This document shows, one piece after another, positions 8,630-18,041 of a stretch of DNA of 25,117 bases. Position 1 is the stretch's first letter. Each line of letters starts with the position of its first letter. Position numbers and translations under genes: made by a program. The stretch spans positions 1-25,117 of the forward strand of contig QFQP01000053.1 in the NCBI GenBank assembly GCA_003243425.1, read 5' to 3'. The stretch comes from Archangium gephyra. GTDB lineage: Bacteria > Myxococcota > Myxococcia > Myxococcales > Myxococcaceae. Under the pieces are notes generated by a model. It ran no database searches and was not told the DNA's origin. It saw only the letters and a program-made list of their open reading frames with translations.

Positions 8630-10063
8630 ATGTCGTTCCTCAAAGAGCCCGCGAAGCGCGACACCGTGAACCCGAAGGCGCTGCTCGACTTCATGATGAA
8701 GGACTGGAAGCCCCAGTCGCGAAAGCTGCCCAAAGCCCACAAGCAGGCCGCCGCGTTCCGCGAACGTCGCGCCCGGTTGAGCAAGCTGTTCCCCGGTGAC
8801 GTTCTGGTCATTCCCACCGGCCACGAGCAGGTGCGCGCCAACGACACGCACTACCGCTTCCGCCCCGGCTCCGACTTCTTCTGGCTCACCGGCAACCACG
8901 AGCCCGATTGCGTGTTGATCATGGTGCCCACGAAGAAGGGCCACGACGCGCATCTCTTCGTGGAGCCCAACCCCGGCCGCAGCAACGAGACCTTCTATAC
9001 GAATCGTCAGAAGGGCGAGCTGTGGGTCGGCCCGCGATTCGGCGTGCCGGAGAGTCAGGCGTTCTTCGGGGTCGAGTTCGCGCACCCGTTCGAGGAGCTG
9101 CCTGCGTTCCTCAACAAGTATCCGCTGTCGCGCACGCTGCGTGGGTTGAGCGAGCACGTCGATTCGCTGCGTTCACCGAACCACGAACGGCCCGGAGACA
9201 AGGAGCTCGCGACCGCGATTTCCGAACTTCGACTGCTCAAGGACAAAGCCGAGGTCGCCGAGCTGCAGAAGGTGATCGACGCCACGCAGCGCGGCTTCGA
9301 AGACGTCATTCGCGCGCTGGGCAACGCGAAGAGCGAACGCGAAGTCGAAGGGCACTTCGGGTTCCGCGCGCGCGTGGAAGGCAACGACGTCGGCTACGGC
9401 ACCATCGCGGCGGCCGGCGCGCACGCCTGCATCCTCCACTGGACGCGCAACGACGGTGCGCTGAACAAGAAAGACCTGCTGCTGCTCGACGCCGGTGTCG
9501 AAGGCCATCAGCTCTACACGGCCGACATCACCCGCACGCTGCCTATGAGCGGGAAGTTCTCGAAGGAACAGCGCGAGATCTACGAATTGGTCTGGCGCGC
9601 GCAGCAAGCGGCCTTCGAAGCGGTGAAGCCCGGCAACGACTTCATGGAACCCAATCGGCGCGCGATGCGGGTGCTCGCGGAAGGGCTCGTGAAGCTGGGG
9701 ATCCTCAAGGTCTCGGCCGACGAGGCGCTCGAGGATCAGCACCAGTTCTACAAGCGCTACTCGCTCCACAACGTGAGCCACATGCTGGGCCTCGACGTGC
9801 ACGACTGCGCGAAGGCCCGCCAGGAGGTCTACCGCTACGGCCCGCTGCAGCCCGGCATGGTGCTGACGGTGGAGCCGGGCCTGTACTTCCAGCTCGACGA
9901 TCTCACCGTGCCTGCGAAGTACCGCGGCATCGGCGTGCGCATCGAAGACGACCTGCTGGTCACCGCGAAGGGCTTCAAGAACCTCTCGGCCGCGATCCCC
10001 AGTGAAGCGCGCGCAGTCGAGAAGTGGATGAAGTCAATCAAGCTCGGTGTGAAGCGGCGGTAG
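8630..10063 (+). CDS. pepP: Xaa-Pro aminopeptidase-like M24B metallopeptidase
   Basis: This 477-residue enzyme should remove an N-terminal residue preceding proline. An N-terminal creatinase-like domain (residues 40-185) contains FRPGSDFFWLTGNHEPD, as in AMP_N domains. The pita-bread catalytic domain carries the five metal ligands Asp287, Asp299, His384, Glu415 and Glu439, so a dinuclear Mn site should be complete. LHNVSHMLGLDVHD supplies the active-site histidines. The length is close to E. coli PepP (about 440) with a 35-residue N-terminal extension. No signal peptide is seen, so it is cytoplasmic. The upstream ribosome binding site is weak. Its last 30 bases overlap the convergent DUF2914 gene. 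Confidence 0.9.
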   Translation: MSFLKEPAKRDTVNPKALLDFMMKDWKPQSRKLPKAHKQAAAFRERRARLSKLFPGDVLVIPTGHEQVRANDTHYRFRPGSDFFWLTGNHEPDCVLIMVPTKKGHDAHLFVEPNPGRSNETFYTNRQKGELWVGPRFGVPESQAFFGVEFAHPFEELPAFLNKYPLSRTLRGLSEHVDSLRSPNHERPGDKELATAISELRLLKDKAEVAELQKVIDATQRGFEDVIRALGNAKSEREVEGHFGFRARVEGNDVGYGTIAAAGAHACILHWTRNDGALNKKDLLLLDAGVEGHQLYTADITRTLPMSGKFSKEQREIYELVWRAQQAAFEAVKPGNDFMEPNRRAMRVLAEGLVKLGILKVSADEALEDQHQFYKRYSLHNVSHMLGLDVHDCAKARQEVYRYGPLQPGMVLTVEPGLYFQLDDLTVPAKYRGIGVRIEDDLLVTAKGFKNLSAAIPSEARAVEKWMKSIKLGVKRR

Positions 10064-11182
10064 CGGGCCTTCGACGTAGGTGAAGGTCTTGCGGCCGATC
10101 TCCCGGAGGTCGGTCGTCAGCACGCGCACGCGGTACGTGCCCGGCTTGCCCATCGTCGAGTACGCGAACGTGCGGAAGCCCTCTTCGTTGCCGCCCGAGA
10201 GTGACGTGCTGTGCGGCGAGCCGCGCTGCGTCCAGCCCTTCTCGGGGTCGTCGTAGTCCCACGCGAACTGCACCTGGTCGTTGAACTTGGTGGGCGCGAA
10301 GATCTTCACGAACACGTACGCGCGGGTGCCGGCTGGGGCGATGAAGGTGCTCGACGAGTGCCGCCAGAACTCCCACGACTCGGGCGGCTGGTACTGCAGC
10401 TCGTAGTGTTTGTGGCCGTCGCCTTCCTTCACCGACTGCACCGACGTGTAGACGCCGATGTACTTGAGGCCCAGCGGCACCGGCGGCACCGCGTGGAGCA
10501 GGTAGGCCGTGAGCAGGAAGGCCTGGATGATCCACCCCGGCAGCACCGCGCGCTTGAACGTCCAGTTGGGGTCTTTGGTGAAGTTGAGGAACAGCGGCCA
10601 GAGCGCGTACGTGACGCTCGCGCCGAGGATGACCGCGAGCACGTACTGCCACGAGTGCAGCCGGCCCCAGATCACCGGAATCAGGTACGCGAGGAAGCTC
10701 GTGGTGGCGAATGACAGCAGCATCACGCGGACGATCGGGCCCTGGGCGCGGAAGCGCGGCAGCTCGTTGATGATGATGATCGCCGAGAGGATGACGATGA
10801 AGATGAACGCCAGCACTCCGGACGACGCGCGGAAATAGAACACCATGAAGGCGTTCAAGAGCGTGCCGAGGAAGAAGTGCATCACCCACAGGCGATAGCT
10901 GGCGATCTTCCCGATGATCCCGGTGGGTTCGCTGCCGCGCACGTGAATGCGGTGGTCCCAGAAAATGAGGAACGCCGAGAGCACCAGATACGTGCCCTGG
11001 TGAATCAGCAATGGCGTGCTGTCGATGCGGTGCAGGAGCACCACGTCGAAGAGGAAGCCTGCGAAGAAGAAGGCGACCTCAAAGGCGATGTGGTGCTTCT
11101 CTTTGAAGGCCTTGAAGCGGCCCATGACTCCCGTCGGCGGTGGCGCTTCGGGAGTCGGCGTGACGGCAGGTTCAGCGCTCAT
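10034..11182 (-). CDS. Polytopic membrane protein with C-terminal DUF2914 domain
   Basis: The 382-residue protein has a Pro-rich cytoplasmic start, then about seven hydrophobic helices between residues 32 and 240. A soluble C-terminal domain of roughly 130 residues follows. That domain's GWTQRGSPHSTSLSG and TMGKPGTYRVRVLTTD stretches match DUF2914, a predicted beta-sandwich. With an odd number of helices the DUF2914 part would face the periplasm. It is the last gene of a minus-strand run with algH, bolA and grx, 21 bases after the glutaredoxin. The function is unknown, and membership of the operon does not prove a link to iron-sulphur metabolism. Confidence 0.82.
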   Translation of the reverse strand: MSAEPAVTPTPEAPPPTGVMGRFKAFKEKHHIAFEVAFFFAGFLFDVVLLHRIDSTPLLIHQGTYLVLSAFLIFWDHRIHVRGSEPTGIIGKIASYRLWVMHFFLGTLLNAFMVFYFRASSGVLAFIFIVILSAIIIINELPRFRAQGPIVRVMLLSFATTSFLAYLIPVIWGRLHSWQYVLAVILGASVTYALWPLFLNFTKDPNWTFKRAVLPGWIIQAFLLTAYLLHAVPPVPLGLKYIGVYTSVQSVKEGDGHKHYELQYQPPESWEFWRHSSSTFIAPAGTRAYVFVKIFAPTKFNDQVQFAWDYDDPEKGWTQRGSPHSTSLSGGNEEGFRTFAYSTMGKPGTYRVRVLTTDLREIGRKTFTYVEGPLPPLHTELD

Positions 11183-11203
11183 GCGAGAGCGCCTTCTACT
11201 TCG

Positions 11204-11518
11204 TCACGAGCCTTTGACGAGGGCTTCCAGTTCACCGCGCGCCGCGAGCTCACCGACGATGTCGGAGCCGCCGATGAACTGCCCGTGAATGTAGATCTGC
11301 GGGATCGTCGGCCAGCTCGAGTAGGCCTTGATGCCTTCACGGATGCTGTCGTCGGCCAGCACGTCGACGGTGTGCACGGGGCCAAAGGGCTTGAGCAACT
11401 CGAGCGCGCGCGCCGAAAAACCACAGCGCGGGAAGAGCGCGTTGCCCTTCATGTAGAGCACCACGGGGTTCGTCTTGATCTCTTCGTCGAAGCGGGCCTT
11501 CAGGGTGTCGGACAGCAT
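11204..11518 (-). CDS. grxD: Monothiol CGFS glutaredoxin (Grx4/GrxD type)
   Basis: The 104-residue protein is a monothiol glutaredoxin that carries a [2Fe-2S] cluster at Cys32 of the CGFS motif with glutathione. WPTIPQIYIHGQFIGGSDI (69-87) is the conserved cis-Pro and glutathione-binding region. The usual KGTP lead-in is KGNALFP here, a small change near the cluster site. The ATG at 11518 was chosen because the in-frame upstream Met belongs to the bolA coding region. It starts five bases after the bolA stop. CGFS glutaredoxins and BolA proteins form hetero-complexes in iron-sulphur trafficking, so this adjacency is functionally expected. Confidence 0.93.
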   Translation of the reverse strand: MLSDTLKARFDEEIKTNPVVLYMKGNALFPRCGFSARALELLKPFGPVHTVDVLADDSIREGIKAYSSWPTIPQIYIHGQFIGGSDIVGELAARGELEALVKGS

Positions 11519-11523
11519 GGTGT

Positions 11524-11781
11524 TCAACCTTTCGCTTTCGCCCACTGCTCGGGCGAGTAGGTCTTGAGCGCGAGGGCGTGCAGCTCACCCGTCGCAAGCA
11601 CGTCTTTGAGCGGCGCATAGACCGCCTGGTGCTGACGGACCATGGGCACGCCGGCGAACGTGGCGCTCACGATGCGCGCCTCGAAGTGATCGCCGGTGCC
11701 GGTGGTGTCGTCGATCTCGATGTCTGCGTCGGGAATCGCCGTCTTGATTCGGGCAGCGATCCAATCGGTGGTCAGGGCCAT
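11524..11781 (-). CDS. bolA: BolA/IbaG-family protein
   Basis: This 85-residue protein has the BolA fold. GDHFEARIVSATFAG (30-44) is the family's conserved core, RQHQAVY (49-55) follows, and the conserved cluster-ligand His68 lies in GELHALALKTYSPEQW. The size and the GDHF signature fit the BolA/IbaG branch. BolA proteins bind the [2Fe-2S] cluster of CGFS glutaredoxins. The next gene encodes exactly such a partner, five bases away, and the upstream algH gene ends two bases before this ATG. Co-translation of BolA and glutaredoxin is therefore likely. Confidence 0.92.
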   Translation of the reverse strand: MALTTDWIAARIKTAIPDADIEIDDTTGTGDHFEARIVSATFAGVPMVRQHQAVYAPLKDVLATGELHALALKTYSPEQWAKAKG

Positions 11782-11783
11782 TT

Positions 11784-12338
11784 TCAGTTCACTCCGCCTG
11801 GCGGCATGACCCAACCCGGGTCGAACCCCATGCTCTTCATCACCGTCTCCCATACCTTGGCCGGGTCTTCGCGCAACACGAGTTCGGGAGAGGCCTCGGT
11901 GAACAGCCAGCTGCCCTGCTTCATCTCGAGCTCGATTTGACCTGCGCCCCACCCTGCGTACCCGAGACAGAACCGCAGGTTCACGTCGGCATCGAGCAGC
12001 AGCGGCGACAGCGAATCGCTGGTGACGCTCAGGTACACGCCGGGCACGACCTCGTTCTTCTCGTCGACGTCGGGCGAGTCGTGGAGCACGAAGCCGCGGA
12101 ACGGTTCGACGGGACCGCCGGTGTAGAGCGCGTCGTCGCGGCGAACGTCGGCGACCTTCAACTGCTGGCTGCGGCCGAGATCGCGGAACGTGAGCGGCGC
12201 GGTGTGGTTGATGACGAGGCCCATCGAGCCGGAGTCGTTGTGCTCGAGCATGAGCACCACGGCCTTGTGGAAATTCTCGTCGAGGAGTTGCGGTGTAGCG
12301 ATGAGGAATCCGGGAGCGAGCGACTTCACGGCGCACAT
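11784..12338 (-). CDS. algH: YqgE/AlgH family protein (UPF0301)
   Basis: The 184-residue cytoplasmic protein belongs to the YqgE/AlgH family. Conserved parts are the start SLAPGFLIATPQLLDENF, the MGLVINHT core (residues 43-50), LYTGGPV, and the YAGWGAGQIELEMKQGSW block. The family's biochemistry is not firmly known; AlgH was named for an effect on alginate synthesis in Pseudomonas. Two starts are possible: ATG at 12338, or GTG at 12329 giving MKSLAPG. The second fits the family start better, but ATG is kept here. It opens the algH-bolA-grx-DUF2914 run, with an inverted repeat just upstream that separates it from the di-iron protein gene. Confidence 0.88.
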   Translation of the reverse strand: MCAVKSLAPGFLIATPQLLDENFHKAVVLMLEHNDSGSMGLVINHTAPLTFRDLGRSQQLKVADVRRDDALYTGGPVEPFRGFVLHDSPDVDEKNEVVPGVYLSVTSDSLSPLLLDADVNLRFCLGYAGWGAGQIELEMKQGSWLFTEASPELVLREDPAKVWETVMKSMGFDPGWVMPPGGVN

Positions 12339-12348
12339 TCTAACCGCT

Positions 12349-12375
12349 CCCTCTCCGTGCGCAGCGGGGAGAGGG
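12349..12375. terminator. GC-rich hairpin between the di-iron gene and algH
   Basis: CCCTCTCC (12349-12356) pairs perfectly with GGAGAGGG (12368-12375) around an 11-nt loop. It lies just past the stop of the minus-strand di-iron gene (12385), so a terminator is plausible. No T-run is present. This stem resembles a dispersed intergenic repeat found in many GC-rich genomes. Confidence 0.45.
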
Positions 12376-12384
12376 GTCAGGAGC

Positions 12385-13500
12385 TCAGGCAGCCGGACGA
12401 ACGCGGGTCCCACTCGCCCGCGCTCTCGTGCTCCGCACCCGGGCATCCCAACACGCCTGCCATTCCGCGTCAGTGATTCGGCCGTGGCGTCGCAAGGCCA
12501 ACTGGTCAGCGAGCTCCACGAGCTTCTGCTTTTCGGCGTTCGCCGTCGTCGGCCGCGCGACGGTGTGCAGCGCGTCGAGCGCGCGATCGAGCGCCGGGCC
12601 AACACGCTGACCGTGTGTCTCGAGCAACCACGCGATCAACGCCCATGAGAAGTCTGCGTGACTGCGCTCCTCCCGCGCGATCTGTTCGAGCACCTTCTTC
12701 GTCACCGGCTCCTCGCACACGCTCGCGCACTTCGCGGCGATGTCGGCGTTGAAGTCCTCGAGCAGACACCCATCTTTCAGGGACTCGACCGCGAGCGTGA
12801 CGAGCGGATCCTTCACGTCGTTCAACCCACCGAGCAGCAACTCCGCCATCGGCTCGACGGTGAAGCTCCGCCCTCCGTAGCCAGCGGCGAGCGCGAAACA
12901 CTTCTGCGCGTGCTCGATCTCCTCCATCGCCGCGCGGTGACTCCACGCCAGCAACGAAGCCGGCGCACCGACCGCCGCCAGCAACCACGAGATGCGCGAG
13001 AACGCCGGCACCGACGCGTGCTCCTTCTGCGCGTCGTGCAGCCACAGCCCCTCGAGTGCGCGGCACGTCGCCTCGTCGAGCCCGCGCGTCGACGGCCGCT
13101 CGCCCTCCGTCCAATCAGCGCCCGCCTTCAGCTCCGGATGCAGTTGACGGCCGCGAACGCGCAACGGCCGGCCCCACCCGCCGCCACCGGTGAAGTTGTA
13201 CGCCGCGAACCCGAGCAAGGCCCCGATGGGCGCGCCGATGGCCGCCATCACACCGAGCAGCGCCCCCATGATTCCACTCAACTTCTGCGTGTCGTTCGAG
13301 CCCTTGCGCGCGGCCTGCTTCACGCCGTTCACCACGCCCCACACGCCGAGCACGAGCTGAACGCCGCACAGCAGGTAGAACACCGGCCGCAGCGCGGGCC
13401 GCCCGTCGCCCAGCGTCCACACGGCGAAGTTCAACGGCGCGACGAGCAACGCCATCACCACCTGCGGCCAGATGCGGAGACTGGGAACGGTCGGAACCAT
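12385..13500 (-). CDS. Membrane-anchored ferritin-like di-iron protein
   Basis: The 371-residue protein joins an N-terminal membrane part to a soluble four-helix bundle. Three hydrophobic stretches lie at about residues 13-30, 37-60 and 75-102. The C-terminal domain shows the complete di-iron carboxylate pattern: Glu160, Glu194-x2-His197 (EIEH), Glu248 and Glu278-x2-His281 (ERSH). That order and spacing match rubrerythrin- and MiaE-like ferritin folds. I cannot assign a substrate. Oxygen or peroxide reduction, iron handling or a hydroxylation are all possible. It is transcribed towards algH and is divergent from the VAT-1-like oxidoreductase with 39 bases between the starts. A GC hairpin follows its stop. 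Confidence 0.75.
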   Translation of the reverse strand: MVPTVPSLRIWPQVVMALLVAPLNFAVWTLGDGRPALRPVFYLLCGVQLVLGVWGVVNGVKQAARKGSNDTQKLSGIMGALLGVMAAIGAPIGALLGFAAYNFTGGGGWGRPLRVRGRQLHPELKAGADWTEGERPSTRGLDEATCRALEGLWLHDAQKEHASVPAFSRISWLLAAVGAPASLLAWSHRAAMEEIEHAQKCFALAAGYGGRSFTVEPMAELLLGGLNDVKDPLVTLAVESLKDGCLLEDFNADIAAKCASVCEEPVTKKVLEQIAREERSHADFSWALIAWLLETHGQRVGPALDRALDALHTVARPTTANAEKQKLVELADQLALRRHGRITDAEWQACWDARVRSTRARASGTRVRPAA

Positions 13501-13539
13501 GACGGCGAGTATGGCCGGTCGCGATTAGAAGGCGACTCC

Positions 13540-14562
13540 ATGCGCGCCCTCGTGAACGTGAAAGCCGGCGGTCCCGAAGTTCTTCAGGTGCAACAGCGCC
13601 CCGACCCGATGCCTACGCCGGGTCAGGTGTTGATTCGCGTGAAGCGCGCCGGCCTCAACTTCGCCGACATCTCCGCGCGCGTAGGCCTGTACCCCGACGC
13701 GCCGAAGTTCCCGATGGTCATGGGCTACGAGGTCAGCGGCACCATCGAAGCGCTCGGCAACGGCGTGACCCAGTTCGCGAAGGGCGATCGCGTCGTCGCC
13801 ATGACGCGCTTCGGAGGCCAGGCGGAGTTCGTCACCGCGCCCATCAATCAGGTCCGCAAAATTCCCGAGTCGCTCAGCTTCGATGAAGCCGCTGCGCTCC
13901 CGGTGAACGCGTTGACAGCCTTCCACATGCTGCACTGGGTCGCGCCCATTCAGCCGGGCATGACCGTGCTCGTTCACATGGCCGCTGGTGGCGTGGGGCT
14001 GCTCGCCATTCAACTCTGCCGCGCGGTGCCCGACGTCACGGTGATCGGCACGTCGTCAGCGTCGAAGCATGCGTTCTTGAAAGAACAAGGCGTGCACCAC
14101 TGCATCGACTACCGCACGAAGGACTACGTGAGCGAGGTCAACGTCATCACCAGGAACCGCGGCGTCGACCGCGTGCTCGACGCGCTGGGCGGGCCCGACT
14201 GGGAAAAGGGCTACAAGCTGCTCAAGCCCGGCGGCCACCTGTGCTGCTTCGGCTGGGCCAACATGGTCGACGGCGAGAAGCGCAGCCTGCTCCGCGTCGT
14301 GAGCCAGTTCCTACAGCTCAAGAAGTACTCGCCGATGGAGTTGATGGACACCAACCGCGCGGTGTCGGGCACCAACATGGGTCACCTCTGGGAAGAGGTG
14401 GAGCTGATGGGTCACCACCTCGACAAGGTGCTGGAGCTGGTGGAGCAGAAGAAGCTCAGCGTGCGCGTCGACAAGGTCTTCCCGCTCGACAAGGCCGGCG
14501 AGGCCCACGCGTACGTGCAGGCCCGCAAGAACATCGGCAAGGTGCTGCTGAGCTGCGACTGA
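13540..14562 (+). CDS. Zinc-free medium-chain quinone oxidoreductase, VAT-1-like
   Basis: The 340-residue protein is an NADPH-dependent MDR-family reductase. The N-terminal GroES-like domain has GLNFADISARVGLYP and the MGYEVSGTIEALG segment, without the Cys/His zinc ligands of alcohol dehydrogenases. The Rossmann domain carries VLVHMAAGGVGLLAIQL (145-161), the quinone reductase signature. The sequence after residue 235 (CCFGWANMVDGEKRSLL and the NMGHLWEE region) resembles the VAT-1 subgroup. ATG at 13540 follows AGAAGG by seven bases. The annotated reading frame is open far upstream, but that part is antisense to the di-iron gene. Its stop codon directly abuts the convergent lipoprotein stop. 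The substrate, perhaps a quinone or enone, is not known. Confidence 0.9.
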   Translation: MRALVNVKAGGPEVLQVQQRPDPMPTPGQVLIRVKRAGLNFADISARVGLYPDAPKFPMVMGYEVSGTIEALGNGVTQFAKGDRVVAMTRFGGQAEFVTAPINQVRKIPESLSFDEAAALPVNALTAFHMLHWVAPIQPGMTVLVHMAAGGVGLLAIQLCRAVPDVTVIGTSSASKHAFLKEQGVHHCIDYRTKDYVSEVNVITRNRGVDRVLDALGGPDWEKGYKLLKPGGHLCCFGWANMVDGEKRSLLRVVSQFLQLKKYSPMELMDTNRAVSGTNMGHLWEEVELMGHHLDKVLELVEQKKLSVRVDKVFPLDKAGEAHAYVQARKNIGKVLLSCD

Positions 14563-15584
14563 TTACTTCGCGAGGCGCTGCAGCTCGGCGTCGATGACGC
14601 GGCGGAAGGCGTCTTCCGGCTGCGCGCCCGACAACATGATGCCGTTGATGAAGAAGGCCGGCGTGCCATCGACGCCTGCGTTCTTCCCGGCGTTCAGGTC
14701 CTTCTTCACCGCTTCCATCGCGGCGGCCGACTCGAGGCACTTGCTGAACTTGAGGTCGTCGAGGCCCACGTTCTTCGCCTGCATCTTGAGCGCGTCTTCG
14801 TCGAGCTCACCCGACGCGAACAGCGCGTCGTGAAACTCCCAGAACCTGCCCTGTGCCTCGGCGCACCACGCAGCAGCCGCCGCACGTGGCGCCTTGGGGT
14901 GGAACGACAGCGGGTAGTGCTTGAAGACCAGGCGCACCTTGCCCTCGTAGGCCTTCATGACTTCCTGGACCGTCTCGTGGGCCTTGGTGCAGTACGGGCA
15001 CTCGAAGTCGGCGAACTCCACGATCACGACCTTCGCGTCGCTGGCGCCCCGGCTGGGGCCCGAGGTGTCGACCGGCTTGCGCGGCTTCTCGGGCGCGGCG
15101 ATCAGCAACTTGAACCCGGCCTCTTCCTTGAGCTGCGCGAACACTTCACGCGCGCGCTTGGCGCGGAGTTCACGCAGCACAGCCTGACGCAGCTGCGGCT
15201 TCACGTCTTCGAAGCTCATCCCCGCGGGAATGCGTGAGCGCGCCTTCTGGTAGAGCGACTCGATCTGCGCATCGGTGGGCTCGGGCACGCCCTTCTCGAC
15301 GTTGAGCGAGAGCCACTCGTCTTCCGACTGCTTCGCGGCCTTCGCCTTGTCCGCGATGATCGCCTCGATGGCGATGCGCTCGGCGGCTTCCGAGCGAAGC
15401 TCGAACATCTGGTCTTCGAGCTTCACGAGCTCGTCGCGCACCTTGGCGTCGACCTCGCTCTGACGAATCGACCGGCCCGCCCACGTGGCGACCACCGGAG
15501 ACGGACCGTCGTCGCGCGCGATGGTCGAGTTCGACGTCGTCGCGCACGCGCTCAGCAACACCAACGCGCTGAAGAACCGCCACA

Positions 15585-15585
<1 letters not shown>
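14563..15585 (-). CDS. Lipoprotein with SurA-like N-domain and DsbA-like thioredoxin domain
   Basis: The 340-residue protein starts with a lipoprotein signal: hydrophobic residues 4-11 and the lipobox LSAC with Cys14. Residues 30-155 are charged and helical, like the N-terminal chaperone region of SurA/PrsA (VVATWAGRSIRQSEVDAKV). Residues 170-340 form a DsbA/DsbG-type thioredoxin fold with CPYC at 196-199 and the cis-Pro loop GTPAFFINGI at 307-316. It should act on disulphides of exported proteins in the periplasm. ATG at 15585 overlaps the lon stop by one base (TGATG); a GTG at 15588 is an alternative. Coupling to lon links periplasmic folding with cytoplasmic proteolysis. Confidence 0.85.
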
Positions 15586-17999
<2,414 letters not shown>

Positions 18000-18041
18000 G
18001 GCTGTTCCGGCTTGTAGCGCCGAGCCATGGATCCGTCACGT

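Noticed and set aside
12658..13539. Upstream extension of the VAT-1-like frame
   Set aside because: This part is antisense to the di-iron gene, has no homology, and a good ribosome binding site sits just before ATG 13540.
18000..18041. Terminator or promoter between the oligopeptidase and lon
   Set aside because: Only short restriction-type palindromes are visible and no stem with a T-run or -35/-10 pair could be supported.
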